Assembly: GCF_002095315.1 (NCBI RefSeq)
Contig: NZ_MLFN01000009.1
Coordinates: forward strand, 1 to 64,000
Length of the DNA stretch: 64,000 nt
Direction: 5' to 3'
Origin: Pantoea conspicua
GTDB taxonomy: Bacteria > Pseudomonadota > Gammaproteobacteria > Enterobacterales > Enterobacteriaceae
Under the pieces are notes generated by a model. That model searched no databases. It saw only the letters and a program-made list of their open reading frames with translations, and was not told where the DNA came from. Positions 49,137 through 61,574 of the stretch are shown here, one piece after another. The position numbers and the translations under genes were made by a program. How positions within the stretch are numbered: position 1 is the first letter of the stretch; the number at the start of each line of letters is the position of its first letter.

Positions 49137-50648
49137 TTACTCTTGTTCTTCCCACGCCTGCGCGCGGGCAACGGCTTTCTTCCAGCCGGCATAACGGAAG
49201 TTACGTTCGGTGGTTTCCAGGCTTGGACGGAATTCACGCTCGATGACCGCTTTCGAGCGGACTTCATCCAGATCCTGCCAGAAGCCGACCGCCAGACCCG
49301 CCAGATAAGCCGAACCCAGCGCGGTGACTTCACGCACTTCCGGACGCTCAACACGGGTGCCGAGGATGTCAGACTGGAACTGCATCAGGAAGTTGTTGGA
49401 AACCGCACCACCATCGACACGCAGCGCCTGCAGGCGAGTGTTAGCATCATTCTGCATCGCTTCCAGCACGTCACGCGTCTGATAAGCGATTGATTCCAGC
49501 GTCGCACGGATGATGTGGTTAGCGTTGGCACCACGGGTCAGGCCGAAGATAGCACCACGGGCATACGGGTCCCAGTAAGGCGCGCCCAGACCGGTGAAAG
49601 CAGGCACCATGTAAACGCCGTTGGTATCTTTCACCTTCATGGCGAAGTATTCAGAGTCAGCAGCTTCACTGATCAGCTTCATCTCATCGCGCAGCCACTG
49701 AATAGAGGCACCACCGATAAACACAGCCCCTTCCAGTGCATAGTTCACTTCACCGCGCGGGCCACAGGCAATCGTGGTCAGCAGTCCGTGCGTGGAGGTG
49801 ACCGCTTCGGTGCCGGTGTTCATCAGCATAAAGCAGCCGGTACCGTAGGTGTTTTTCGCCATGCCAGGCTGTACACAGAGCTGGCCATACAGCGCCGCCT
49901 GCTGGTCACCGGCAATACCGGCGATAGGAATACGTGTACCGCCTTTACCGCCGATGTTGGTCTGACCATAGACTTCAGAAGAGGACTTCACTTCCGGCAG
50001 CATTTCACGCGGGATATCCAGGATATCCAGCATACGCTGATCCCACTCCAGCTTGTGGATGTTAAACATCATAGTACGGGAGGCGTTGGTATAGTCGGTG
50101 ATATGCACCCGTCCCTGGGTCATTTTCCAGACCAGCCAGGTATCGACGGTACCGAACAGCAGCTCGCCACGTTTCGCACGCTCACGCGAGCCTTCAACGT
50201 GATCCAGGATCCACTTCACTTTGGTTCCGGAGAAATAAGGGTTAATCACCAGACCGGTGGTGTGCTGGATATACTCTTCCAGACCCTCTTTCTTCAGTTT
50301 GTGACAGTAGTCAGCGGTGCGGGGATCCTGCCAGACGATGGCGTTGTAAATCGGCTTGCCGGTCTCTTTTTCCCAGACGATAGCGGTTTCGCGCTGGTTG
50401 GTGATACCGATTGCCGCAATCTCATCAGAGCGGATGTCGGCATGTGCCAGCACTTCAACCAGCGTTGAGCTTTGTGACGCCCAGATATCCATCGGATCAT
50501 GTTCAACCCAGCCCGCTTTCGGGTAGATCTGGGTGAATTCGCGCTGCGATACCGCGACGATATTGGAGTCGTGGTCGAGAACGACGGCGCGTGAACTGGT
50601 TGTGCCCTGATCGAGCGCGACAATATATTTTTTATCGGTGGTAGTCAT
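49137..50648 (-). CDS. glpK: Glycerol kinase
   Basis: 503 residues (E. coli 502). FGGY family: [40 protein letters not shown] and [16 protein letters not shown]. It traps glycerol as glycerol 3-phosphate; allosterically controlled by FBP and enzyme IIA-Glc in E. coli. Thirty bases downstream of glpF. Confidence 0.97.
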   Translation of the reverse strand: MTTTDKKYIVALDQGTTSSRAVVLDHDSNIVAVSQREFTQIYPKAGWVEHDPMDIWASQSSTLVEVLAHADIRSDEIAAIGITNQRETAIVWEKETGKPIYNAIVWQDPRTADYCHKLKKEGLEEYIQHTTGLVINPYFSGTKVKWILDHVEGSRERAKRGELLFGTVDTWLVWKMTQGRVHITDYTNASRTMMFNIHKLEWDQRMLDILDIPREMLPEVKSSSEVYGQTNIGGKGGTRIPIAGIAGDQQAALYGQLCVQPGMAKNTYGTGCFMLMNTGTEAVTSTHGLLTTIACGPRGEVNYALEGAVFIGGASIQWLRDEMKLISEAADSEYFAMKVKDTNGVYMVPAFTGLGAPYWDPYARGAIFGLTRGANANHIIRATLESIAYQTRDVLEAMQNDANTRLQALRVDGGAVSNNFLMQFQSDILGTRVERPEVREVTALGSAYLAGLAVGFWQDLDEVRSKAVIEREFRPSLETTERNFRYAGWKKAVARAQAWEEQE

Positions 50649-50678
50649 AAATTCAGTCCTGATGATAAAAGGTGAAAC

Positions 50679-51533
50679 TTACGCTTTACGCTGCTGAGCG
50701 CGCGCAACCGGTTTTTCTGCTGGAACACTGGCCGGTTCCTGAGCGGTACCTGGCAGGTAGCGGGCAATCAGTACACGATAACCGACTGCACCCAGGCAGG
50801 CGCCAACCAGCGGGCCAAAAATCGGCACGAGGAAGTAAGGAATGTCACGACCGCCGGTAAAGGCCACGTTACCCCAGCCTGCCAGCCATGCGAAGATCTT
50901 GGGTCCGAAATCACGTGCCGGATTGAGGGCGAAGCCGGTCAGGGGACCCATCGCGCCACCAATAATCGCCACCAGCAGGCCGATCAACAGCGGCGCCAGC
51001 GGACCGCGTGGAATGCCGTTGCCGTCATCCGTCAGGCCCATGATGACCGCCATTAATACTGCGGTGATCACCATCTCAACCAGGAAAGCCTGGCCCACGC
51101 CGATGTGCGGGTTAGGGTAGGTAGAGAAGATGCCTGCCAGGTCGAGACTTTCAACGGTGCCGCGCACCATCTGATGGCTCTGCTCATAGTCGATAAACAG
51201 GCTGTAGTAGAGGCCGTAGACCAGCGCCGCAGCACAGAAGGCTCCGGCCACCTGTGAAACGATGTAGGGTACGACTTTACGTCCTTCAAAATTAGCGAAC
51301 AAGCACAGTGCAACGGTAATCGCCGGATTCAGATGCGCACCTGAAATGCCAGCGGTAAGGTAGGCAGCCATGGAAACACCCAGGCCCCAGATAATACAGA
51401 TTTCCCACTGACCGAAGGCGGCACCGGCGAGTTTCAGCGCAGCCACACAGCCTGCACCAAAGAAAATGATCAAGCCGGTCCCCAGGAATTCGGCAATACA
51501 CTGACCTTTAAGCGTGTTAGTTGTCTGACTCAT
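50679..51533 (-). CDS. glpF: Glycerol facilitator (aquaglyceroporin)
   Basis: 284 residues with six helices and both NPA-type pore motifs (HLNPAITVAL and FALNPARDFGP). The Asp after the second motif is the glycerol-facilitator mark. First gene of glpFK(X), with a GlpR-like operator about 90 bases upstream. Confidence 0.96.
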   Translation of the reverse strand: MSQTTNTLKGQCIAEFLGTGLIIFFGAGCVAALKLAGAAFGQWEICIIWGLGVSMAAYLTAGISGAHLNPAITVALCLFANFEGRKVVPYIVSQVAGAFCAAALVYGLYYSLFIDYEQSHQMVRGTVESLDLAGIFSTYPNPHIGVGQAFLVEMVITAVLMAVIMGLTDDGNGIPRGPLAPLLIGLLVAIIGGAMGPLTGFALNPARDFGPKIFAWLAGWGNVAFTGGRDIPYFLVPIFGPLVGACLGAVGYRVLIARYLPGTAQEPASVPAEKPVARAQQRKA

Positions 51534-51621
51534 AATAATTGTTCCTGAAGCGAGGTTAAATTTTATCAGTTTTTGTTCTCAGTCCATGAGTCACCCAGCT
51601 TTATTGTAGGGCTAATGTGAA

Positions 51622-51641
51622 TTTATCGTTAACGAACATAA
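51622..51641. promoter_or_regulatory. GlpR operator-like site upstream of glpF
   Basis: TTTATCGTTAACGAACATAA matches the GlpR half-site pattern (ATGTTCG/CGAACAT with central TTAA). In E. coli, GlpR represses glpFK and is relieved by glycerol 3-phosphate. Confidence 0.6.
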
Positions 51642-51841
51642 ACGAGAAATAGCGAAATCATTTTTTGTGTACTGTGTCATAAAAATGCGCGTTTTCGCGT
51701 GTTTCGGTTTTCCTTAATCATCATTCGGCCCGGATTGCGGTAGTGGGCACGGGCAGCAAAAGCGCAGCCGCAATAAGCGCAGCGGAATCTTAGGGATTGG
51801 CTGAAAAGTGTTACAGACTGCGCCCGGTGCGCCCGCGTTGC

Positions 51842-51870
51842 TGGACTTGCGGGGTGAGGCTACATACAAT
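51842..51870 (+). promoter_or_regulatory. zapB promoter
   Basis: TGGACT (51842-51847) and TACAAT (51865-51870) with 17-base spacing, about 70 bases before zapB. Confidence 0.6.
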
Positions 51871-51938
51871 CGGGACAACGTTGCTGGCTTACGCTGGCAT
51901 CATCAACGCCTTGCAGGAATTTAGGAGAGGTCAGAAAG

Positions 51939-52178
51939 ATGTCATTTGAAGTGTTTGAGAAACTGGAAGCGAAAGTACAGCAGGCGATTGATACCATCAC
52001 CCTGTTGCAGATGGAAATCGAAGAGCTGAAAGAGCAGAACAACTCACTGCGTAACGATGCGCAACAAGTCGCGGGCAACCACGACGCGCTGATGCGTGAA
52101 AATCAGCACCTGAAAGAAGAGCAACACGTATGGCAGGAACGTCTGCGTGCATTGCTGGGAAAAATGGAAGAGGTTTGA
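51939..52178 (+). CDS. zapB: Cell division protein ZapB
   Basis: 79 residues, a continuous coiled coil with heptad leucines ([19 protein letters not shown] ... [11 protein letters not shown]). It stabilises the Z ring through ZapA and MatP. TAGGAGAGG precedes the ATG. Followed by a strong terminator. Confidence 0.95.
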   Translation: MSFEVFEKLEAKVQQAIDTITLLQMEIEELKEQNNSLRNDAQQVAGNHDALMRENQHLKEEQHVWQERLRALLGKMEEV

Positions 52179-52195
52179 AGCCTCAACTGACGTGA

Positions 52196-52222
52196 AAAAC
52201 GGGTGCTAAGGCACCCGTTTTT
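52196..52222 (+). terminator. zapB terminator
   Basis: AACGGGTGC/GCACCCGTT hairpin with TAAG loop and a T-run. Confidence 0.88.
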
Positions 52223-52233
52223 CATTGCTGGCG

Positions 52234-52719
52234 TTATTCGAGGTCCAGCGCGTCTTCTGACAGGATGATGCCGGTGTTATCGGCATAGAGATGGTCGCCA
52301 GAGAAGAAGGTAACGCCGCCGAAATTGACGCGCACATCGCTCTCACCAATCCCTTCACCGGCTGCGCCCGCCGGAATCGCCGCGATGGCCTGGATGCCGA
52401 TCTCCAGCTCTTCCAGCTCATCAACCTGACGGACTGAACCGTAGATCACCAGGCCTTCCCACTCATTGGTGGCTGCCAGACGCGCCAGTTGTGCGTCGAC
52501 CAGTGCGCGACGTACCGAGCCGCCACCATCAATCACCAGCACCCGACCACGGCCGTTTTCTTCCAGCAGGTCGTAAAGTAAACCGTTGTCTTCAAAGCAT
52601 TTCACTGTGGTAATCTGACCACCGAATGAAGTGCGCCCACCAAAATTTGAAAAAAGCGGTTCAACAACATTCACTTCTTCATGGTAGATGTCGCAGAGTT
52701 CAGATGTATCGTATTTCAT
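52234..52719 (-). CDS. rraA: Ribonuclease E activity regulator RraA
   Basis: 161 residues from the ATG at 52719 ([15 protein letters not shown]). [20 protein letters not shown] and [19 protein letters not shown] are RraA signatures. It binds RNase E and reduces its activity. In E. coli menA lies between hslU and rraA; here only 156 bases separate them. Confidence 0.95.
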   Translation of the reverse strand: MKYDTSELCDIYHEEVNVVEPLFSNFGGRTSFGGQITTVKCFEDNGLLYDLLEENGRGRVLVIDGGGSVRRALVDAQLARLAATNEWEGLVIYGSVRQVDELEELEIGIQAIAAIPAGAAGEGIGESDVRVNFGGVTFFSGDHLYADNTGIILSEDALDLE

Positions 52720-52823
52720 AAGGGTTTCGTCTGTTTGCCACAGGAGCGGTAAGTATATCGCTTTATGCTGATTGTTGGCAAAATCATCAGTGGAAAAAAG
52801 CAGCGTTGCATCAAGAGCATGCA

Positions 52824-52851
52824 TAAAAAAGCCCAACCGGATGGCTGGGCT
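52824..52851 (-). terminator. hslVU terminator
   Basis: Minus-strand hairpin AGCCCA ... TGGGCT followed by TTTTTTATG, just after the hslU stop. Confidence 0.85.
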
Positions 52852-52875
52852 GTAGAAAAATACTGATCGGCTCGA

Positions 52876-54213
52876 TTACAGGATGAAGCGGCTCAGGTCT
52901 TCATCCGCCACCAGTTCATCCAGATGCTTACCAACATAGTCAGCATCAATGGTGACCGATTCGCCGTGGCGATCGCTGGCGTCATAGGAGATATCCTCCA
53001 TCAGACGTTCCAGCACCGTATGCAGACGACGCGCACCGATGTTTTCGGTGGTTTCGTTGACCTGCCAGGCCGCTTCAGCGATACGACGGATACCGTCGTC
53101 GGTAAAGTCGATATTAACGCCTTCGGTGTTCATCAGCGCTTTATATTGCACGGTGACAGACGCGTTGGGTTCAGTCAGGATGCGCTCGAAATCATTCACC
53201 GTCAGCGCCTGCAGTTCGACACGAATGGGCAGACGACCCTGCAGTTCCGGGATCAGATCGGATGGACTGGCCACCTGGAAAGCCCCTGAAGCAATAAACA
53301 GAATGTGGTCAGTTTTCACCATGCCGTGTTTGGTTGAAACCGTACAGCCTTCAACCAGCGGCAGCAGGTCGCGCTGAACCCCTTCGCGTGAGACATCCGG
53401 GCCGCCGGCATTCTGGCCGCCGCGCTTACAGATTTTGTCGATCTCATCGATAAACACGATACCGTGCTGCTCGACCGCCTCAATCGCTTCCTGCTTCAGC
53501 TCTTCCGGGTTCACCAGTTTGGCCGCTTCTTCTTCCACCAGCAGCTTCATCGCTTCTTTGATCTTCAGCTTGCGTGGTTTCTGTTTCTGACCGCCGAGGT
53601 TCTGGAACATCGACTGCAGCTGGCTGGTCATCTCTTCCATGCCCGGAGGGGCCATGATCTCAACGCCCGGACCGCTGGCGGCCAGGTCGATCTCAATCTC
53701 TTTATCATCCAGCTGGCCTTCACGCAGTTTTTTGCGGAAAGACTGACGAGCGGCTGACGGCTCCGGTGCCTGCTCTGGCTGGCCCCAGTTATTTTTTGCC
53801 GGTGGGATCAGCACATCAAGAATGCGCTCTTCCGCCATCTCTTCAGCACGGTATTTGTTCTTTTCAATCGCCTGACTGCGCACCATTTTAATCGCTGAGT
53901 CAGTCAGATCGCGGATGATTGAGTCCACTTCTTTACCGACATAGCCCACTTCGGTGAACTTCGTCGCTTCGACTTTGATAAACGGCGCGTTGGCCAGTTT
54001 AGCCAGCCGACGGGCGATCTCGGTTTTACCGACACCGGTCGGACCGATCATCAGAATGTTTTTAGGTGTCACTTCATGGCGCAGCTCTTCGTCAAGCTGC
54101 ATGCGGCGCCAGCGGTTGCGCAGCGCAATAGCCACGGCGCGCTTAGCGCTGTCCTGGCCAATGATAAAACGGTTCAGCTCGCTGACGATTTCGCGTGGAG
54201 TCATCTCAGACAT
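52876..54213 (-). CDS. hslU: HslU ATPase of the HslUV protease
   Basis: 445 residues (E. coli 443). AAA+ unfoldase with Walker [14 protein letters not shown], Walker [11 protein letters not shown], the I domain between (~residues 110-240) and C-terminal DLSRFIL, which inserts into HslV. It unfolds substrates such as SulA. Ten bases downstream of hslV. Confidence 0.97.
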   Translation of the reverse strand: MSEMTPREIVSELNRFIIGQDSAKRAVAIALRNRWRRMQLDEELRHEVTPKNILMIGPTGVGKTEIARRLAKLANAPFIKVEATKFTEVGYVGKEVDSIIRDLTDSAIKMVRSQAIEKNKYRAEEMAEERILDVLIPPAKNNWGQPEQAPEPSAARQSFRKKLREGQLDDKEIEIDLAASGPGVEIMAPPGMEEMTSQLQSMFQNLGGQKQKPRKLKIKEAMKLLVEEEAAKLVNPEELKQEAIEAVEQHGIVFIDEIDKICKRGGQNAGGPDVSREGVQRDLLPLVEGCTVSTKHGMVKTDHILFIASGAFQVASPSDLIPELQGRLPIRVELQALTVNDFERILTEPNASVTVQYKALMNTEGVNIDFTDDGIRRIAEAAWQVNETTENIGARRLHTVLERLMEDISYDASDRHGESVTIDADYVGKHLDELVADEDLSRFIL

Positions 54214-54223
54214 GTTTTAATCC

Positions 54224-54754
54224 TTACGCCCTGGAAGTTAATTCTTCGAAATTAACGTTATGGTTAGTGTAGATGCAGATATCACCCGCGATGTTCAGCG
54301 ATTTCTCGACGATGTCGCGTGCGCCCATTTCGGTATTTTCCAGCAGCGCACGAGCTGCTGCCTGGGCGAAAGGACCACCGGAACCGATGGCGATCAGATC
54401 ATTTTCAGGCTGGATGACATCACCGTTGCCGCTGATGATCAGCGACGCGGACTCATCGGCGACCGCCAGTAATGCTTCAAGGCGGCGCAGCATACGGTCA
54501 GTACGCCAGTCTTTGGCCAGCTCAACCGCCGCTTTCACCAGGTGACCCTGATGCATTTCCAGTTTACGTTCGAAGAGTTCAAACAGGGTGAAGGCATCTG
54601 CAGTGCCGCCAGCAAAGCCAGCGATCACTTTATCGTTGTATAAACGACGCACTTTTTTAACGTTGCCTTTCATTACGGTATTGCCCAGCGTAGCCTGGCC
54701 ATCACCGCCAATCACTACCTGGCCGTTGCGTCGTACACTTACTATTGTTGTCAC
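54224..54754 (-). CDS. hslV: HslV peptidase
   Basis: 176 residues, the E. coli length. The mature protein starts [19 protein letters not shown] with catalytic Thr2 and Lys34 in NVKKV. Proteasome-like peptidase forming a double hexamer capped by HslU. Confidence 0.97.
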   Translation of the reverse strand: MTTIVSVRRNGQVVIGGDGQATLGNTVMKGNVKKVRRLYNDKVIAGFAGGTADAFTLFELFERKLEMHQGHLVKAAVELAKDWRTDRMLRRLEALLAVADESASLIISGNGDVIQPENDLIAIGSGGPFAQAAARALLENTEMGARDIVEKSLNIAGDICIYTNHNVNFEELTSRA

Positions 54755-54843
54755 GGGCAGACCCCTTGTTGCATTCGGAAAAAGGCTCCGCGCACCGGGC
54801 GCGGAGGTTCATGCAAACAGATATGGGGCGGGTTTGACGGGTT

Positions 54844-55821
54844 TCAACCCCCGACGGAGAGCGGAATGCAGCTGGAGTGACCGGAACTGCGCAGGCGTTT
54901 CAGGGTGCTGTCAGCGGTGGCGCGATCTTTATAGGGACCAATCACCACGCGATTCCAGCCACCGCCGGTGGTAATCCGGCTTTCAAAACCTTCAAATGCC
55001 AGGCCAGCGCGTACCGATTCGGCCTGGTCCGTGCCTTTGAAGGAGCCACACTGCACCATCCAGCGCTGGGAAGAGGCTTTCTCTGCCGATTTGGCCTTCG
55101 CAGTTTCCTGCGGTTTCGGTTGCGATACCGGTTCACGCGTAACCGGCGCAGGCTGCGCCTGGCGTTGTGCATTTTGCTGCTGCTGCTGCTGCTGCTGCTG
55201 ACGCTGTTGTTGCTGCAACTGCTGTTGCTGACGTTGCTGCTGCTGTTGTAACTGCAGCTGGCGTTGCTGCTGTTGCTGCGCCTGCAACTGCTGGCGTTGT
55301 TGTTGCTGCTGGTCCTGCTGCTGCTGACGTTGCAGCTGTTGTAACTGCTGCTGGTGTTGCAGCGTCTGCTGACGCTGAGCCGGCGTCTGTTCGTTCCACG
55401 GCACTTCGTTCAGTTGTGTGGGCTGCTGACGCATGTCGGCCTGCATCTGTTCTAACAACTGGCGCTGCTCGTCGGTCAGCTGAGTCTGCGACTTCACTTC
55501 ACCACCCGAAGAGGGTTCGATAGGCGTCGGCACCGTGACCTGACGATTTTCCAGCTCTTTGATGTACTTCCAGCGCTCTTCCGGCTTAGGCGGTAAGCCA
55601 TTACCGTTGGCTTTATGATCCGTAATGACCGGCACGTCCTCTTTCTTGTGATGCGCCAGGAACCATAAACCACCGGCAAAGGTCACCAACACCGCAACCG
55701 CCAGTACAATCATCAATTTTGATGTTCCCGAACCGCCTTTACTCTTCTTGCCACGGCTGGGGCCTTTTTTGCGACGCGTCCCTGTTGAACGCCCGCGGCC
55801 TACATAATCTTTTTGTGCCAC
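54844..55821 (-). CDS. ftsN: Cell division protein FtsN
   Basis: 325 residues from a GTG start (VAQKDYVGRGRS), matching the MAQRDYV start of E. coli FtsN (319 aa); an ATG seven codons upstream is in frame but extends the family start. A membrane helix (LMIVLAVAVLVTFAGGLWFLA) lies near residue 40. NGLPPKPEERWKYIKELE follows. A Gln-rich linker (~residues 155-225) is unusually pure. The C-terminal SPOR domain (WMVQCGSFKG ... NRVVIGPYKDRATA) binds denuded septal glycan. Last essential divisome protein. Confidence 0.94.
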   Translation of the reverse strand: MAQKDYVGRGRSTGTRRKKGPSRGKKSKGGSGTSKLMIVLAVAVLVTFAGGLWFLAHHKKEDVPVITDHKANGNGLPPKPEERWKYIKELENRQVTVPTPIEPSSGGEVKSQTQLTDEQRQLLEQMQADMRQQPTQLNEVPWNEQTPAQRQQTLQHQQQLQQLQRQQQQDQQQQQRQQLQAQQQQQRQLQLQQQQQRQQQQLQQQQRQQQQQQQQQNAQRQAQPAPVTREPVSQPKPQETAKAKSAEKASSQRWMVQCGSFKGTDQAESVRAGLAFEGFESRITTGGGWNRVVIGPYKDRATADSTLKRLRSSGHSSCIPLSVGG

Positions 55822-55975
55822 TCTCGTTCTGATACCCTTCAAAAAAATAGTGCCAAATGGGCTAATCGATCATTTTCACGCGCCCGGCAAGGAGTCCGCC
55901 ATGTTACTCAAGGGTCGGAACTTTGACCAGCAGTGTTCGCCTTAAGAATCTACTGAAAAAAGCACAGGATTACGC

Positions 55976-57016
55976 TTATTTTTCACGCTTTTTTGCTGGC
56001 GCCGTGCTGCCACGAATCGTCAGTCCGGCATCCAGCAGCCGTGATCCGCTGCTGACGCGTTTACCCTGCAACTCATCCAGCAGCAGCAGCATCGCTTCCC
56101 GGCCAATCTGATAGCGTGGCTGTGTCACTGTGGTCAGCGGGGGCTCGCAGTAACGCGACAACTCAATATCATCAAACCCGACCACCGACAGATCTTCCGG
56201 TATCCGCAGTCCGCTGCGCCTGGCCTGATTCATCGCGCCGAGCGCCATAATATCGCTGTGGCAGAACAGGGCGCGCGGCGGCTGTGGCAGTGACAATAGC
56301 TGCTTCATCGCTGCTACGCCCGCGTCAAAGGTAAAATCACCGCGCACAATATAGGTAGGATCGACCGTCAGGCTGCTGCGGCGCAACGCCTGAACATAAC
56401 CCTGCAGGCGATACTGACAGAGCGGCATCTCTTCCGGCCCGGCGATACAGGCGATTTGCCGGTGTCCCAATTGGAGCAGATGATTTACCGCTTCAAAGGC
56501 GGCGGTCAGATTATCAATGTGAACGGTGGGCAGCGACATTTCCGGGGCAAACTCGTTCGCCATTACCATCGGCGGCAAATTACGCTGCTCATCGACGCTG
56601 GCATCAAAGGGCAGCTGTGAGCCAAGCAGCACCATGCCATCAATCTGTCGTGTGACCATCAGATTGAGAAAGGTTCTTTCCTGTTGATTCTGGTGCGCGC
56701 AGTCGCCAATCAGCACCAGATAGCCCTCCTGGGCTGCTGTAACTTCGACGCCACGAATGATTTCGCTGAAGAAGGGATCGCAAATGTCGGGAACAATCAC
56801 CAGAATGGTCTGGGTATCGTTACGGCGGGCATTACGCGTCAGCCCGTGCGGTGCATATCCCACCGCCGCTACCGCCTGCTCAACCTTTTGCCGGGTCGCG
56901 GCTGAAACTTTCTCCGGGTTCATCAGCGCACGCGAAACGGTGGCGGTTGAGACGCCCGCTTTTTCCGCGACGTCTTTCATAGTGGCAGCGGGCGGTTGTT
57001 GATTCTGCTCCAACAC
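55976..57016 (-). CDS. cytR: Nucleoside-responsive repressor CytR (LacI family)
   Basis: 346 residues. The GTG at 57016 has AGGAG at the right distance and gives a start close to E. coli (341 aa); the upstream ATG at 57064 is less likely. The helix-turn-helix reads ATMKDVAEKAGVSTATVSRAL. The ligand domain shares RTILVIVPDICDPFFSEII-type and GPEEMPLCQYRLQGYVQAL segments with E. coli CytR. It represses nucleoside uptake and breakdown genes with CRP; nupC at 6398 is a likely target. Confidence 0.94.
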   Translation of the reverse strand: MLEQNQQPPAATMKDVAEKAGVSTATVSRALMNPEKVSAATRQKVEQAVAAVGYAPHGLTRNARRNDTQTILVIVPDICDPFFSEIIRGVEVTAAQEGYLVLIGDCAHQNQQERTFLNLMVTRQIDGMVLLGSQLPFDASVDEQRNLPPMVMANEFAPEMSLPTVHIDNLTAAFEAVNHLLQLGHRQIACIAGPEEMPLCQYRLQGYVQALRRSSLTVDPTYIVRGDFTFDAGVAAMKQLLSLPQPPRALFCHSDIMALGAMNQARRSGLRIPEDLSVVGFDDIELSRYCEPPLTTVTQPRYQIGREAMLLLLDELQGKRVSSGSRLLDAGLTIRGSTAPAKKREK

Positions 57017-57175
57017 ATGCTCCTGACGCGTTAAGGCGCGTTCGATTCTGTTTTGCCTGTCCAAAAAGCAAGCCGGGCAACATTGTTAACGATTGCCCGG
57101 CTGGTTGTTACTTAATTTGCATAAAAATTGTGACTTATGCGACTTTTTTCGATCTGGCTCGCAGAGTCATCCGCT

Positions 57176-59392
<2,217 letters not shown>

Positions 59393-59596
59393 TTATCGGG
59401 GGAGATAGTGTACACGCTGGCCCCGATGGCGGGTATCTCAGCATAGATTTGCAGCAATCAGAAGTTAGCTGTATAATGTTGCGCCTTCGGTGAGAAAGAT
59501 CTTGCCGGAGTCCACCCTTTATTGTTCAACCGCGTGTGGTGCTGTGCAGGTTTCGACCTGGCACGGAGAGCGACACGGCCTTATATGAGGTTTCCC

Positions 59597-59812
59597 ATGA
59601 AACAAGGTATTCACCCGAAATACGAAGCAGTTACTATCAAATGTACCTGCGGCAACGAGATTCACACCCGTTCAACACTGACTCACGAACTGAACCTGGA
59701 CGTCTGTGGTAAATGCCACCCGTTCTATACCGGTAAGCAGCGTGAAGTGGCAACTGGTGGCCGTGTTGACCGCTTTAACAAGCGTTTCAGCGTGCCAGGC
59801 GCTAAAAAATAA
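59597..59812 (+). CDS. rpmE: 50S ribosomal protein L31
   Basis: 71 residues. It is the zinc-binding form: Cys16, Cys18, Cys37, Cys40 (KCTCGNE and VCGKCHP). [12 protein letters not shown] start preceded by GAGG. The leader from about 59480 is long and GC-rich, so a regulatory leader is possible. Followed by a strong terminator. Confidence 0.97.
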   Translation: MKQGIHPKYEAVTIKCTCGNEIHTRSTLTHELNLDVCGKCHPFYTGKQREVATGGRVDRFNKRFSVPGAKK

Positions 59813-59850
59813 GATTAAAAGGCACCTGAACCTGCGGGTTCGGCGGCAAG

Positions 59851-59880
59851 AAAAAACCCAGCTTCGGCTGGGTTTTTTTA
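59851..59880. terminator. rpmE terminator, probably bidirectional
   Basis: AAACCCAGC/GCTGGGTTT with TTCG loop, A-run before and T-run after. It lies 20 bases past the tpsA stop codon, so it may end both transcripts. Confidence 0.9.
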
Positions 59881-59898
59881 TTTCTGTCTTACGACCAG

Positions 59899-61503
59899 CT
59901 ACAGGCTGGGGGCTGATTCTGAAGAAGCAGCAGGCTTATTCAGCTCAAGTGTCTGCGTGGAATAGTAACCATCCAGATTGCTGAGACTCGCGATTTTGGG
60001 TGCAGTGATGGTGATCTTATCCGCCGCCATGGTGCCTTTGATGCACAATACCCACAATATGCAGGACGAATTGCTGATTTTCTCATCCGTTGTCAGCGCC
60101 AGCGTTCCCGCTTTTAACGTGCCGGTATTCATTATGTTGTTTTTACCATAGACACTTAACGTTCCGGTGGTCTGCATAAGGCCGCTATTCTGCACTTCAT
60201 TGGCTACGATAGAGGTGTTCTGGCCGGTCAGGGTCGCGGCGTTAGAAACTTTTGACGCTGAAAGATAAGCTGTGCCTTGTGTAGTGACATCTCCACCCAA
60301 TGACAGTTTAATCTCTTTAACCGCGTTCAGACTGATATTACCTGCCTGAAGCGAGCCAGAGTTGAGCAGACGGGTGTTAGCGATGGCGGTCATCGTTCCG
60401 TCAACTGAACCATAGCCGGTCTGCATCAACAGATTTTTTCCGGCACTGATTTTACCGGTATTCTCAATATCACCGGCGATAGAAACGACGTTGATATTAC
60501 CCGCTGCAGTGATTTGCGCGTTTTCACTGTTAGAAAATTTCCCTGCACTGACGACATTAATATAATCAGTGGTCTCAATGGTACCGCTGTTATTAAATGT
60601 GCTGGATGTCTGCAGCGCTGTCTGAGCTGAAGAAAGATGCCCTTTATTGGTGATGTCGTTGCTGGCTGACGCACTGATGACGCCACTTTGCAGGGTACCG
60701 CTGTTAGTCAACGCGCCATTAGAGGCGATATAAAGGCCGCTGGCGTTGAGGATGCCACTGTTATTGACTCCCGCTCCCGCCTCAGTGGTCTGCAATTGAA
60801 TAATACCTGCCGTTGCGCCCCCCAGTTCGCTCACATCTATACTGTTACTGAAGAGCCGTGTGTTGCCATTCGCAGTCACCTGAGCAGAGGCGATATCGTA
60901 ATCATAGGTCCCCGCAATAGCTTTCAACTGGCTGGTTTCAATCATGCCCTGAATGTTAATCTTTTTCGCCAGCAGGTCGGTGTAATCGGCCCCTTTCAGG
61001 CCTTTACCGTTAACACTTATCGTCCCTTTAGCTACTTTGAAGCCGGTCAATGTGCCATCGCTGAAGGTAGGAGTCCCCGTCGTTAACGTCGCGCGTCCGG
61101 TATTGATAAAGCTGCAGCCAGAACAGGTAATCCCGTTCGGGTTGGCGATGATTACATCCGCCCTTTGACCAGCAACTTCGATAAAACCGTTGAGTGTAGA
61201 TGGGCTTGTGGAAATGACTTCATTAAGAATGAGACTGGCAGAGCGATCCAGATTGCTATTACGCGCAATATTGCCGCTTTCACGTACCAAATCTGTGGTG
61301 CTGTTGTTGATGATCGATCCCTTATTTGTCACATCAAAATTTTGGTACATATTATGCGACAGACCATTCGCATCCGCTTGATTGATATTAATGACAGTCG
61401 ATCCGTTGGCATGAGTGTAACTATTCAATGCAGCAAAAGCGGACGAACTGCAAAACGTGGCTAATGTGGCCAGAAATAACAGGCTGACTTTATGCTTTTT
61501 CAT
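59899..61503 (-). CDS. Short TpsA-family exoprotein (filamentous-haemagglutinin N-terminal domain)
   Basis: 534 residues with a signal peptide ending SAFA (residue 24). A TPS secretion domain follows: INQADANGLSHNMYQNFDV, the NPNGI motif at 121-125 and the CSGC pair at 127-130. The rest is irregular beta-helix repeats of the type 'N-SGxL.A..' (GTLQSGVISASASNDITNKG). TpsA proteins are usually well over 1000 residues; this one has no VENN, pretoxin or toxin end and no receptor-binding extension. It ends 20 bases from the shared terminator, so no longer frame is hidden downstream. Cys481 and Cys487 lie near the end. Probably a small secreted adhesin; the function is unknown. Confidence 0.85.
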   Translation of the reverse strand: MKKHKVSLLFLATLATFCSSSAFAALNSYTHANGSTVININQADANGLSHNMYQNFDVTNKGSIINNSTTDLVRESGNIARNSNLDRSASLILNEVISTSPSTLNGFIEVAGQRADVIIANPNGITCSGCSFINTGRATLTTGTPTFSDGTLTGFKVAKGTISVNGKGLKGADYTDLLAKKINIQGMIETSQLKAIAGTYDYDIASAQVTANGNTRLFSNSIDVSELGGATAGIIQLQTTEAGAGVNNSGILNASGLYIASNGALTNSGTLQSGVISASASNDITNKGHLSSAQTALQTSSTFNNSGTIETTDYINVVSAGKFSNSENAQITAAGNINVVSIAGDIENTGKISAGKNLLMQTGYGSVDGTMTAIANTRLLNSGSLQAGNISLNAVKEIKLSLGGDVTTQGTAYLSASKVSNAATLTGQNTSIVANEVQNSGLMQTTGTLSVYGKNNIMNTGTLKAGTLALTTDEKISNSSCILWVLCIKGTMAADKITITAPKIASLSNLDGYYSTQTLELNKPAASSESAPSL

Positions 61504-61574
61504 GTTTACCCTTTAATGGATTAATGTTTTTAAAGTTTGTAATCTGCGATGAAATTAAGTTCGGCCTCCTTTTT

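Larger units (their letters stand above)
51534..51938. other. glpF-zapB divergent control region
   Basis: 405 bases without a gene. The left half holds the glpF control sites, including the operator at 51622-51641 and a TGTGA half-site for CRP at 51616. The right half holds the zapB promoter. A GC-rich stretch (51750-51850) with GCAGC/GCGCA repeats shows no recognised function. Confidence 0.6.

Noticed and set aside
49515-50468. 317-codon open frame opposite glpK
   Set aside because: Antisense shadow of a highly conserved gene with GC-rich third positions; no RBS or recognisable domain.
55133-55523. Alanine/threonine- and valine/alanine-rich frames around the FtsN linker
   Set aside because: They are other-frame readings of the CAG-rich tract and not proteins.
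59899-61503. CDI toxin-immunity system
   Set aside because: The TpsA protein has no VENN motif or toxin domain, and no small immunity gene follows; the shared terminator begins 20 bases later.
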